Positions 1 through 9,121 of a stretch of DNA of 64,000 nt are shown here, piece by piece. Position 1 is the first letter of the stretch, and every line of letters starts with the position of its first letter. The translations under genes were made by a program, and so were the position numbers. The stretch is taken from contig JAGUQW010000002.1 in NCBI GenBank assembly GCA_030154445.1, positions 124,001 to 188,000 on the forward strand. Reading direction: 5' to 3'. The DNA comes from Spirochaetota bacterium (GTDB lineage Bacteria > Spirochaetota > Brevinematia > Brevinematales > Brevinemataceae). The notes beneath the pieces were generated by a model. That model was not told the origin of the DNA and did no database searches. It saw only the letters and a program-made list of their open reading frames with translations.

Positions 1-1
1 T

Positions 2-328
2 AAGATATCTATGGAAGAACAACAATTTGGATTACATGAATATAGTAAAACTATTGATACTTTACAAGATAATTTTGGTGAAGTAAAATCAACACTAAAT
101 GGACATATGTCCAGTGTGAATAATTTATTAGTTATTCTCACTGATATGGGAATAAGAATTTCTATTCAAAAAACTATTATGGATAATGTTCAAAAATTTC
201 TAAATATTTATAAAGTGAATCCTGATTTACAAGTATCAGAATCTTATATCAAAAATACTCAAGATGCTATGTTTTTAGAATACAAAAAAAATACACAACA
301 AAAAATGATGGATGAAAATAACAAATAA
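2..328 (+). CDS. C-terminal part of an unknown protein, cut by the window edge
   Basis: The reading frame is open through the first base of the window, and the first ATG (position 11) has no ribosome site in the ten bases before it, so this is most likely the tail of a longer gene. The visible 105 or so residues are hydrophilic, rich in Gln, Asn and Lys, and look helical or coiled-coil forming (LHEYSKTIDTLQDNFGEV, then a Lys/Gln-rich end). There is no signal peptide or membrane segment in this part. I do not recognise a family. A strong symmetrical terminator follows 12 bases after the stop. Confidence 0.6.
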   Translation, partial: KISMEEQQFGLHEYSKTIDTLQDNFGEVKSTLNGHMSSVNNLLVILTDMGIRISIQKTIMDNVQKFLNIYKVNPDLQVSESYIKNTQDAMFLEYKKNTQQKMMDENNK

Positions 329-340
329 CAAATAAAAAAT

Positions 341-372
341 AAAAAAAGCTCCTTATTGAAGGAGCTTTTTTT
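341..372. terminator. Bidirectional intrinsic terminator
   Basis: A 14-bp perfect stem (341-354 with 359-372) has a four-base loop, an A-tract on one side and a T-tract on the other. It sits between two convergent genes and should stop transcription from both directions. Confidence 0.9.
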
Positions 373-377
373 ATTTG

Positions 378-3300
378 TTATTTAATAGTAATATTGTCTT
401 GTGATTGAAAACCAAATACATCGGGAGAGGTGATAAATTGTACTGAGCTTGGTGGTGCTGTCCATATTCCAAAAGTTTGAGCAATAACAAGATAACGAAT
501 AATAATCTTACTTTTATTAACTTTTGTGAAAATATGAATTTTATCGTGTTTGGCAATATAAGTAGCATTTTTCAAATATTCTTTTTGCTTAGTAGGGGTA
601 TCTAATATAATTCCACCATATAAAGGATCTATAATTTCTATTTGTTGACTGCCTGAAGCTTGAGGAGTAATTTCTAATTCTATGATATATTTTTCTCCAA
701 ATATTAAGTTGTTATCAACAATAGAATTTGTAGTACTTTGATTATAAATATTTTTTTTAATTTGATAGCCACTATTGTTTTGAGTAGGATTTTTTTTGGG
801 AATAGAACCATAAACTAAATAATAATAAATTTTTTTTTGTTCTGTATCCATAGTGATAGAAATATTTTTTTCTTTAATAGGGATAGTAATTTTATTGTTT
901 GTATTATCTAAGGTAAATGTTTTTTTATTTATAGTAATATCAACTTTATAAGTATTATCAGAAGGATATTTCTGTAAAAAATTAACAAATACAAATATAT
1001 TATCTTGTTTCTGAATATCTAATCCATTTAATATTTTAAATCCATCTTGATAGTCTCCATAATATTTAATTAATGTTGAGGCTATAAATCTTGAATTAGA
1101 ATTTTTTATTAGAATAGTTGTACCTGTTTCCGTTGTTTGATTCATTAATAATAAAGTTTGTTTGGAAATATCTTGTAAAGGAAAATTTAGTAGATGCATT
1201 GTGTCTAAAATTAACGCATGAGTATTGTTATAAGAAGATAAAATTGGATAAATATTTTTAAAACTTTCTTTATCTAATAATTTGTTTGAAGCAAGTATAT
1301 TAAGAGCATAAATTTGAATTAAAGCATCATTTGCTGAAGTATTCTTATTTTTTTTACTAATTTGTTGAGTAGTTTTTGTTAAATTGTTAAATAAATTACT
1401 GTCTATTTGATAGTTATGTTTATTTGCTAATTGTAAACTTTCGTACATTTGTAGTAATATCATAGGATTGGAAGTAATAATATTACCCAAAGGACTAGTT
1501 GCTATATTAGTAGAATTGATATAATAAGAGGATAGTGAGTTTAAATCATCTTGAAGTAAAGTGTTCAGCTTTTTTTTATTCCAATCTATTAGTTGATTTG
1601 TAATAAATAAGTCTTCATTTCCTATAAATAATAATAATCGTTGTAATATTTGTTCTATATACAAGCTTTCAGAAGTCAAAATTTTATTCAGGCTATTTTT
1701 CATTTGTATCATGGGCGTAGATGACAATTGAAGAGTGATCTCTTGCTCAAGATTGTTCTCAAGATCTGTCTCTAATGTAATATTAGTTGTATTATTTAAA
1801 TACCCGGAATAACTAGAATATGTCCATGGATTATCAAGAATAACAGGAATATTCTTAATAAAATTATCTGAAAAATTAGTAGAATCTACTAGTATATTCC
1901 AAGATCTTTCTATATTTTTGATAGTATTTGTATTGGTAACAATAGCATATGATTTTTTAGGAATTAAAATATTTTTAGTAAAGTATGAATCAACATTATC
2001 TAAAGTTACTTTGGCATCAATAGTGCTATCAGAAAAATTACGAATATAAGCACCCCAAGTAACTTGATCATCTGGGCGTACAAAATTTGGAATAATTTCA
2101 TCTATCATTAATTTTTTAGAACTAGTGAAATTATAATTTGTTTTACCAAATAATTCATTTTGATCATAGGCAATGACAGTAATATCAAATCCAGAAATAT
2201 TGTCTGGTAATTGAAAAGAAATTTTTGTCTTTTTGTTTCGAGATAATTGTACAGAACTATTATAATAGATAGTATAAGGAAAATTAGATCTAACTTGAGA
2301 AGAACTTTCTATATTATCCATTAAAGAAGTACTTATAGGATTAGCAAAAGCAATGCTTTTTCTATTTAAAGAAGAAATAGGCATGGGAGATATAGCTGTA
2401 GTATTTGTTAAATTTTTAGTATCTAAAAGTTGTTTGCCACTATGCCATGTTGAAAAACCTGGATATCTAGTATTATAAAATATATCGATAGGATTCGGAA
2501 TATCAGTATCTGTTTGTTCTAATACGGCTTTGTCTCTAATGATGACTACAGCTTCCCCATCAATTTGTTTGTTTTGAGCATTGTAAACCATCAAGTCTAT
2601 TTCTACTAATTCTTTAGGTAAATAATTGGACTTTGAGGTGTTGATTTGAAAAGATAATTGTTTTTCATTAGGGCGTACGGTTAATGATGTATTTCCAAAT
2701 AAAGTAAGAGGAATATTTTTTGTATTAGAAATGGAGGATAAAATAGCTGTAATATTTATACCTGGAATATCTTGGTGAGTTAGTGCTATAGGATAGGTAA
2801 AAATATTGTTAGATAGAATAATAGAGTGAAATTCTCTGATGGAATCTCTTTCTATAAAAAGTAATAATCGAGCTTTATCAAAAGGGTTTGAAATGTGTAA
2901 AAATGCCGTATCACCACTTTGGTATGTGGTGTTGTCTAATTCCATATAAAGTTGAGTATTATAAGACGAGGACTCCGATTTGAGAACAGAAAAAGAAGTA
3001 GACGAGCTTATTTTGGTATTATTACTATAGGTATGTACAATAACTTGATAGTTACCTTCTTGAGAAGGAATATATTGATAACTATATTGCCCATTTTTCA
3101 TAGTTTTAGAGAAGATAGTTCTAGAATAATATTGTTTGAGAGGGATAATATTTGTAATAAAACTCCATTTTCCAAGAGTTAATTTTTCTATTTTATTAAT
3201 AGTTAAAACACTTTGGATATTAGTAATAATTTCTTCAGTAATAGAATTTAGTGCTATTATTTTAAAAGCTATGGCTTCATTATTAAAAACTGTTGTGTTT

Positions 3301-5864
3301 TCAAGGTGTATTCCTAGTTGTACAGGTTGAAATACAGAAAGAGTATTGTTGTTAATTTCTGTAGATAGTGTAGAATCAGAGATAGTTTTTGCTTGAATAC
3401 ATAATTGATAATTTTTTCCAGAATAATCAGATAATTTTTTATTTATGATAATATCGGGTTTTTTGAGAGAGCTTTTTTGAGTATTTTTTAGTAATAATTC
3501 AGACAATTGAGGGTAAATATCTATAATAGGAGAATCATAAGGAGTAATTGGTTGAGCTGTTCCAAATTGATAGTAAGCGTATTTTTTACTGATAAAATTG
3601 AGTGGAGTTTTAGTAACAGTATACGAAATTGTTGATGGGAGTATTTCGCCGAATAAAAATTGAGGACGCAAAGAAAATACTAACTTTTCACCAAACAAAA
3701 TTTTTTGTTTGGGTGCTGAAAATACGATTTCTGTATTTTTTGGAGTAAGAGGATATACATTAAAAAAAGCTTGTTTATAAAAATCACTGCTGGTATTTTT
3801 TATTTTTATAGTGTATTGTCCAGAAATAAGAGTTTGTTTTTCGTTTAAGGTTATATTCAAAGATCCGTTAGAAGACCAAGAGCTAAGGGTATTGGTAATC
3901 ACTGTATTATTTGGATTTATAATAGTAATATCTACGGATTTAGTGAAAAAAGTGTTTTGACTAGTATAATAATTATTAGTTTTTGCACGAGCAATAGCAT
4001 GTATATGAACTTGTTCTCCTAATTTATAAGTAGGTCTGTCTGTAAATACCATACTATAAATGTGTTGTGTTGTTGTAATATCATTATAAAATAAACGAGG
4101 TGAACTAGAAAAGAAAAAAGTAGAATTAATACTGTTGAAGTAACTATCATCACCACTAAGAAAAGCAATTTCATTAAATTTGCTTGTATCTTTAGGTATT
4201 CCTATAAATATAGGTTTTTCTAGTGCTTTTAAGGGTAATTTTGCGTTTGGAACACGAAGAAATCCATCCGATTTAGTTCTTCCTAAATCTTGAAAAGAAC
4301 CTCTAATGGGATCCCAAATAGAAATCATTATATTTTCTAAAGGATTTTGAGTATCTATATCATGTGCTTGTAAAACAATATCTGATATAGATATATGAGC
4401 CATAAGACCACTCTGACTAGCTAATATTTTTGTAAAATTTGTATCTTTTGATGGCTGATCAGTATTTTGAATATTCATCAAAATAAGTGAGGTTTGATCT
4501 TCAAATATTTTAGTCAGATCGAATTCTTGCCAAGAAATTTGATCTATAGGAGAATTAATAGAAAAATTAGTTTTGTAAGTATTTACAGGCACATTTTTTC
4601 CATAAAGAGATAGTGCTGTATAATAAGCAGAATTAATTATTTGATAAGTAATAGTTATATTGGATACATTGACTGTTTGAAAAGGAACAATTGGATTTTT
4701 TCTATCTATATACAAAATATTTTTCATTTGACTAATAGCTGGTTTTTGATTTTGAATATCAAATTTGGCTGTGAAAACATTTGTTATTTTTTGACCATAA
4801 ATATCAAATAATTTTTTAGGTGTAAAAGATAACAAATATTCTGTATTTCCTACAAAATCTCCATATATTTGTATATTAGATTCTTTAATACTATAAGATA
4901 GATTAGACACAGCAGGTATTGTAGTCAGTATAGAATTTGTAACAGCAGTTTTTTTGATAGGGGTGTTATGAACAAGCCAAAGATCATCATTGATAGTTTT
5001 AGAAAGTAACTTTGGTTCTCTTTGATTAAGATAAGGGGTACTATTAAGTCCTAACCATTCGGGAGATTTATAAGTATCAAATTCGTAGATAAATGGCTTT
5101 AAAATTGAATTAGTGTTTATTTTGGAATAATCAATCTCAAGCTTGTAGCTGGTGTTTTTTTTTAATCCATAAGGAAAAATATAAATTTCATTATAGTTTG
5201 TTACGATACAGAAGGTAGAAGAATTTTTTTGATTAGTTCTAATAGCATATTTTAAGCGAAATTTTATGTTTTGATATTGATCGGATAAAGTCAACCCTTT
5301 TTTTAGTTCTTGAATTTTAATGGCTCTAGAAATAGATAAGTATATAGGACTATATAAATTTTTTGATTCTAGAGAAGCATAAGAAACTTTAAATTCTTTG
5401 CCTTTTATTATGAAAGGTGAAGAAGAACTTTGTTGATAATTAATACTAAGTGATACAGGAGCACCTGTTAGAGAAGTAATATTCGTGTTGTAAGACACTA
5501 TTATATCTTGATTTGGAGGTAACGGGGTATCCAAAGTATAAGTAAATTTTTTCCCACTGATAGTACGGATAGATCCTGATAAATTAGGAGTAAAGGAAAG
5601 ATTCATTAGTGTTAACCATTCATAAGAACTTTCTTCGTAAGAAGAAAATTTAATAATATCTTGATCAAAACAAAAAGAAATTTCTCGTTGTCCTGATTGA
5701 AGAAGAGCTTCTTGGAAAGTAGAACCTTGGATAGTTGTGTATTTATTATGGACAATTACCAATCCTATAATGAAAATAAATAATAGACAACAAAATGTAA
5801 TAAAATACATGTAATATGTACGGATCAATTTGTTGATACTAGATAAATTAGTACTAAAGCTCAT
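378..5864 (-). CDS. Alpha-2-macroglobulin family protein without thioester cysteine
   Basis: A very large (1828 residue) envelope protein. A hydrophobic segment at about residues 18-38 should anchor it in the inner membrane, with the rest in the periplasm. MG-type beta domains are shown by DRPTYKLGEQVHIHA and similar stretches, followed by the later KSNYLPKELVEIDL and FVRPDDQVTWGAYIRN regions typical of bacterial A2M. The family normally traps proteases through a Cys-x-Glu-Gln thioester. Here the aligned site reads SLYIEQILQR, with Tyr1402 in place of Cys and Glu1404-Gln1405 kept. It should therefore be a non-covalent trap or structural protein. The usual partner PbpC (penicillin-binding protein 1C) is not next to it. 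The start has AAGGA about eight bases upstream. It is transcribed alone. Confidence 0.88.
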   Translation of the reverse strand: MSFSTNLSSINKLIRTYYMYFITFCCLLFIFIIGLVIVHNKYTTIQGSTFQEALLQSGQREISFCFDQDIIKFSSYEESSYEWLTLMNLSFTPNLSGSIRTISGKKFTYTLDTPLPPNQDIIVSYNTNITSLTGAPVSLSINYQQSSSSPFIIKGKEFKVSYASLESKNLYSPIYLSISRAIKIQELKKGLTLSDQYQNIKFRLKYAIRTNQKNSSTFCIVTNYNEIYIFPYGLKKNTSYKLEIDYSKINTNSILKPFIYEFDTYKSPEWLGLNSTPYLNQREPKLLSKTINDDLWLVHNTPIKKTAVTNSILTTIPAVSNLSYSIKESNIQIYGDFVGNTEYLLSFTPKKLFDIYGQKITNVFTAKFDIQNQKPAISQMKNILYIDRKNPIVPFQTVNVSNITITYQIINSAYYTALSLYGKNVPVNTYKTNFSINSPIDQISWQEFDLTKIFEDQTSLILMNIQNTDQPSKDTNFTKILASQSGLMAHISISDIVLQAHDIDTQNPLENIMISIWDPIRGSFQDLGRTKSDGFLRVPNAKLPLKALEKPIFIGIPKDTSKFNEIAFLSGDDSYFNSINSTFFFSSSPRLFYNDITTTQHIYSMVFTDRPTYKLGEQVHIHAIARAKTNNYYTSQNTFFTKSVDITIINPNNTVITNTLSSWSSNGSLNITLNEKQTLISGQYTIKIKNTSSDFYKQAFFNVYPLTPKNTEIVFSAPKQKILFGEKLVFSLRPQFLFGEILPSTISYTVTKTPLNFISKKYAYYQFGTAQPITPYDSPIIDIYPQLSELLLKNTQKSSLKKPDIIINKKLSDYSGKNYQLCIQAKTISDSTLSTEINNNTLSVFQPVQLGIHLENTTVFNNEAIAFKIIALNSITEEIITNIQSVLTINKIEKLTLGKWSFITNIIPLKQYYSRTIFSKTMKNGQYSYQYIPSQEGNYQVIVHTYSNNTKISSSTSFSVLKSESSSYNTQLYMELDNTTYQSGDTAFLHISNPFDKARLLLFIERDSIREFHSIILSNNIFTYPIALTHQDIPGINITAILSSISNTKNIPLTLFGNTSLTVRPNEKQLSFQINTSKSNYLPKELVEIDLMVYNAQNKQIDGEAVVIIRDKAVLEQTDTDIPNPIDIFYNTRYPGFSTWHSGKQLLDTKNLTNTTAISPMPISSLNRKSIAFANPISTSLMDNIESSSQVRSNFPYTIYYNSSVQLSRNKKTKISFQLPDNISGFDITVIAYDQNELFGKTNYNFTSSKKLMIDEIIPNFVRPDDQVTWGAYIRNFSDSTIDAKVTLDNVDSYFTKNILIPKKSYAIVTNTNTIKNIERSWNILVDSTNFSDNFIKNIPVILDNPWTYSSYSGYLNNTTNITLETDLENNLEQEITLQLSSTPMIQMKNSLNKILTSESLYIEQILQRLLLFIGNEDLFITNQLIDWNKKKLNTLLQDDLNSLSSYYINSTNIATSPLGNIITSNPMILLQMYESLQLANKHNYQIDSNLFNNLTKTTQQISKKNKNTSANDALIQIYALNILASNKLLDKESFKNIYPILSSYNNTHALILDTMHLLNFPLQDISKQTLLLMNQTTETGTTILIKNSNSRFIASTLIKYYGDYQDGFKILNGLDIQKQDNIFVFVNFLQKYPSDNTYKVDITINKKTFTLDNTNNKITIPIKEKNISITMDTEQKKIYYYLVYGSIPKKNPTQNNSGYQIKKNIYNQSTTNSIVDNNLIFGEKYIIELEITPQASGSQQIEIIDPLYGGIILDTPTKQKEYLKNATYIAKHDKIHIFTKVNKSKIIIRYLVIAQTFGIWTAPPSSVQFITSPDVFGFQSQDNITIK

Positions 5865-5929
5865 TTCAAATCCTTATTGTAGTTAATTATTATATTATTT
5901 TATCATATTTGTACTTATATTACTAGTAA

Positions 5930-5967
5930 ATTTTATACTTTATTTTGATAATAATAAAGTATAAAAT
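5930..5967. repeat. 15-bp inverted repeat upstream of the macroglobulin gene
   Basis: Arms 5930-5944 and 5953-5967 are perfectly complementary with an eight-base spacer. It lies 66 bases before the start of the macroglobulin gene and just beyond the terminator of the neighbouring gene. It has no T-tract, so it could be an operator or a transcript hairpin. It is all AT-rich, so chance cannot be excluded. Confidence 0.5.
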
Positions 5968-5979
5968 ATAAATTTCAAT

Positions 5980-6014
5980 AAAAAACAAGCTCTAAAAGAT
6001 AGAGCTTGTTTTTT
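5980..6014 (-). terminator. Intrinsic terminator of the FakA-DegV gene
   Basis: A 14-bp perfect stem (5980-5993 with 6001-6014) with a seven-base loop lies 17 bases past the stop of the minus-strand kinase gene and ends in a T-tract on that strand. Confidence 0.88.
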
Positions 6015-6030
6015 ATTTTTGATGTAGTAA

Positions 6031-7842
6031 TTAATTATTATAAGTAATACCAACAGATACTGCACCATAACCGACATGATTGGCAATTGCTGCTGAAGCA
6101 GTATTGATTTCAAGAGGAGGGCAACCCAATATGTTTTCTAAATGTTTTAGATAGTATTCTTTTATATTTTCATTTAAGTGTGTATGAGTAACAATATAGC
6201 TTTTTATAGAGCGATTTGATGATTTTTTAGCAATTGCTTTTATGCTTTTAGCAATTGCTTTTTTAAATCCAAAGGCTTTACCAGTAATTATAACCTTTCC
6301 ACCAACCATTTCAAATATAGGAAATAGGTTTAAAGCTTTAATTATTCCACCTTTAAACATCCCTAATCTTCCACTTTTAATAAAATGATCTATAGTTAAA
6401 AAGTTTAGAAAATTTGAAGTATGAGCAATCTCAGTAGAGATATTTTTAATAATATCTTCATGAGAAACTTTATTTTCAATATATCTAACAATAGAGCAAG
6501 CAATAACAGATGATCCAGCAGCTAAGCTATGAGAATCAATGATGTCAATTTTGATATCTTTTTTGGATAATATTAATTCCTTACCTTGTAGGGCACTTCT
6601 ATATGTTCCACTAACTTCTGATCCCATAGTTAGAACAATAACAGATTCATAATAATTAGACAAATATCCAAATAAATCAGCATAACTTTTAGGAGAAGGT
6701 TGAGAGGTTTTTACGGAGGTATTTTTTTGAATGAAATACTGTTGAAATAATTCGAGATTCATAGTACGAAGATCTTGATAACTAACTTTATCAATTTCAA
6801 TATTTGTAGGAATTAGATGAATTTGATGTTTATCCATAAATTCAGGAGAGAGAGAAACACCAGAATCTACAATAAAAGCAATAGAATTCTTTCTATGATG
6901 AGTAACATTATATTGAAGACGCATATCTTCTACTTTTTGAAAAGTGAAAGATCCAAATTGACGCAATTTGTCAAACATATCAACAGGATTGTTTGTATGA
7001 AAATGGAGACGTAATTTTTTGTCAGAACCAGCAATTACAATAGAATCTCCATCAGATTCTAAGATCTCAAGAATGGTATCACGAGAGATATTTTCACCGA
7101 CAATACAAGTTTCAGTACAATATCGATTATGTAAAGACTCTTCAGTTAGATTTTCTGCTTCAGCCATAGGAAAATCATAATCATACATAAGAAGATGTTC
7201 TATATCATGATCTTCACGAGAAAAAGCACGCTTGAGCAGAGTATCTCTCATACCTTCTATAAAAAGAACAAAACCTTTAGCTCCTGCATCAACAACTTTG
7301 GCGATACGAAGTGCTTCTAATTGTTCAGTAGTACGAGCTAAAGCTTTTTGAGCGATAACTTCAGCTTTTGAAAATAGAGAATCAAAATCAGAAAAAGAAT
7401 TTTTATTTGTGTGGATATACTCAGCCCATTCACGAATTACGGTAATAATAGTACCTTCTTGAGGAGATGGTATAGCTTTGTAGACATAGTCAGAAGCTTT
7501 TTTGACTATGTCTGCAAATTTTTGAGTAGAAACATTGGCACAATCTTTGATTTCGACACCAATACCGTAGAGGAATTGAGCCAAAATAACACCGCTATTA
7601 CCACGAGCTCCATCAAGTGCAGCATCGCCAATACTAGCAGCAACAATATCAATGGAATCATTTTCTTTTGAATTGTAAATAATAGAAGTTGCTGTAGCAG
7701 CAAGGTTTGATCCAGTGTCTCCATCGGGGACAGGAAAGACATTTATTTTATTAATTTCTTCTTGATGCTCAATAATTTTTTTACCCCCAGAAATTATAGA
7801 CCAATAAAGTTCTTTTCCAGTTAATTTTGATAGAATAGACAT
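6031..7842 (-). CDS. Fatty acid kinase: FakA (DhaL/DAK2) fused to DegV/FakB
   Basis: A 603-residue fusion of the two halves of bacterial fatty acid kinase, which phosphorylates exogenous fatty acids for phospholipid synthesis. Residues 1-205 are a DhaL/DAK2 ATP-binding domain with the metal-binding motif VFPVPDGDTGSN and GARGNSGVILAQ. Residues of about 225-310 match the FakA middle domain, including RYCTET and LHFHTNNP, the Cys and His positions of its metal site. From about residue 321 a complete DegV/FakB lipid-binding domain follows: VDSGVSLS (Asp326), TSQPSP, MGSEVSGTYRSA and DSHSLAAGSS. Elsewhere FakA and FakB are usually separate proteins. The start has AAGGAGAG upstream and a promoter at 7949-7921. 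It is monocistronic. Confidence 0.9.
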   Translation of the reverse strand: MSILSKLTGKELYWSIISGGKKIIEHQEEINKINVFPVPDGDTGSNLAATATSIIYNSKENDSIDIVAASIGDAALDGARGNSGVILAQFLYGIGVEIKDCANVSTQKFADIVKKASDYVYKAIPSPQEGTIITVIREWAEYIHTNKNSFSDFDSLFSKAEVIAQKALARTTEQLEALRIAKVVDAGAKGFVLFIEGMRDTLLKRAFSREDHDIEHLLMYDYDFPMAEAENLTEESLHNRYCTETCIVGENISRDTILEILESDGDSIVIAGSDKKLRLHFHTNNPVDMFDKLRQFGSFTFQKVEDMRLQYNVTHHRKNSIAFIVDSGVSLSPEFMDKHQIHLIPTNIEIDKVSYQDLRTMNLELFQQYFIQKNTSVKTSQPSPKSYADLFGYLSNYYESVIVLTMGSEVSGTYRSALQGKELILSKKDIKIDIIDSHSLAAGSSVIACSIVRYIENKVSHEDIIKNISTEIAHTSNFLNFLTIDHFIKSGRLGMFKGGIIKALNLFPIFEMVGGKVIITGKAFGFKKAIAKSIKAIAKKSSNRSIKSYIVTHTHLNENIKEYYLKHLENILGCPPLEINTASAAIANHVGYGAVSVGITYNN

Positions 7843-7920
7843 AAAACTCTCCTTTGAATATACTAAAATATAATAAATAAGACCATATATAGTCTATTAA
7901 CTCATATTTATTCCACACTG

Positions 7921-7949
7921 ATTATAATATAATACAACTCAAAATGCAA
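7921..7949 (-). promoter_or_regulatory. Promoter of the FakA-DegV gene
   Basis: On the minus strand, TTGCAT (7949-7944) is 17 bases from TATAAT (7926-7921), giving a leader of about 70 bases. Confidence 0.65.
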
Positions 7950-8138
7950 TCTTTTCAACAGATTTTATTTTAGTAAAATATTGTTATTCTAATACTATCT
8001 ACTAATAGAATATAATTAATTAATAAAATTATTATATAGAATATTACAATTTTTCTTTATTATAAATCAATATTGATAATATTAACTCATATGTACATAT
8101 ATATTTATATGTTTTTTTGTTTATAATGATATTTTGTA

Positions 8139-8166
8139 TTGTAAAGTTCTGATAGTGCGGTATAAT
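8139..8166 (+). promoter_or_regulatory. Promoter of the PTS operon
   Basis: TTGTAA (8139-8144) and TATAAT (8161-8166) are separated by 16 bases, 40 bases ahead of the first gene of the operon. Confidence 0.65.
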
Positions 8167-8205
8167 TAATAATCATATAAATATATATTTTCAAGGGGTA
8201 TAAAG

Positions 8206-9069
8206 ATGAAAAATTTGTTAATTTTTATAGTAGCAATATTTGCTATTACAGGGACAGGATTTGCACAAGATGAAGCACCTGCAGTCAATCGGTCATTAAG
8301 TTTTTATTTGGATTCTTTTACAGGGCATCTTACAGAAGCTTCTGGTGGTAAAGTTGGTGGAAGAACTCGTATTCTCACTGGTAATGAATTTGAGTTTGGG
8401 ATGACTTATTCTCAGAATTTTGCTACTGTACCATGGCTTTCTATGTGGGTGAAAGCTCTTATTGTTACAGGAACAGCTCCTGGATTTAACAAAAATACAG
8501 GGGATTTTATGGGTAATCTTGGTGGAGCTTTTGTTCAACCTTATGGCCAACCTAGAGCACAAGTTGGTGTTAATCTTGGTGGACATGCTATTTTTGCAAT
8601 GGATACAAGAGGTCTTTTGGCTCAAGAAAATTATTACACTATAAAATTAGGTAACGCAGGAGCATTGACTTTTCAAAGTATTTTAGAATTATGGATGGTT
8701 CCTCAAGTTAATGAAATGTTTACTACAGATGCCGATGGAAATTCTACTGGTATAGGTGCTGGATTAACTGTAACTGTTGTTGATTTATTTGAAATGCGTT
8801 TGAATTATGAAATTGGATTTGCTCCAGGATGGACTTATAGAACTAAATTAGGCTTTCGTTTTGGTGGAAATGAATCTGCAGAAGCTTTTGGTCAAAGCTT
8901 TGCAATACGTTGGGAAAATCAAGTTGTTTGGTCTGTAACACCTAGTTTCTATACATGGATACAACTTCGTTATCATATAGCTAACATGGCTAATGCTACT
9001 ATGAAAACAGATAATCAACTATTTCTACAAGCAGGTTTAGGCTATGCATTTGATTTTTCAAAAAACTAG
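8206..9069 (+). CDS. Predicted outer-membrane beta-barrel protein of the PTS operon
   Basis: A signal peptide (MKNLLIFIVAIFAITGTGFA, cleavage before QDEAP) is followed by about 265 residues with no transmembrane helix. Alternating hydrophobic and polar stretches, many Gly and aromatic residues, and a C-terminal strand LFLQAGLGYAFDF suggest an outer-membrane barrel. The start is set by AAGGGG seven bases upstream. It is the first gene of a sugar-PTS operon, 52 bases ahead of the IIC gene, so I infer that it lets the operon's disaccharide through the outer membrane, comparable in role to BglH or ChiP. I do not recognise a named family. Confidence 0.65.
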   Translation: MKNLLIFIVAIFAITGTGFAQDEAPAVNRSLSFYLDSFTGHLTEASGGKVGGRTRILTGNEFEFGMTYSQNFATVPWLSMWVKALIVTGTAPGFNKNTGDFMGNLGGAFVQPYGQPRAQVGVNLGGHAIFAMDTRGLLAQENYYTIKLGNAGALTFQSILELWMVPQVNEMFTTDADGNSTGIGAGLTVTVVDLFEMRLNYEIGFAPGWTYRTKLGFRFGGNESAEAFGQSFAIRWENQVVWSVTPSFYTWIQLRYHIANMANATMKTDNQLFLQAGLGYAFDFSKN

Positions 9070-9121
9070 AAAAATAATAATAATTAATTAAGAAATAAAA
9101 TACAAACTAAGAGGTATAAAA

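Larger units (their letters stand above)
7843..8205. other. 363-base divergent intergenic region
   Basis: The region separates the minus-strand kinase gene from the plus-strand PTS operon. It holds one promoter for each direction, listed separately. The middle is very AT-rich, with a short palindrome ATATGTACATAT. I find no open frame with a ribosome site, no tRNA and no convincing catabolite-repression operator. Confidence 0.6.

Noticed and set aside
2952-3330. Two plus-strand frames of 64-76 codons inside the macroglobulin gene
   Set aside because: They are antisense to a long, clearly coding frame, lack ribosome sites and have implausible composition.
8296-8625. A 109-codon minus-strand frame antisense to the barrel gene
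   Set aside because: The opposite strand encodes a signal-peptide protein with promoter and ribosome site; the antisense product is Cys/Ser/Lys-rich with no recognisable feature.
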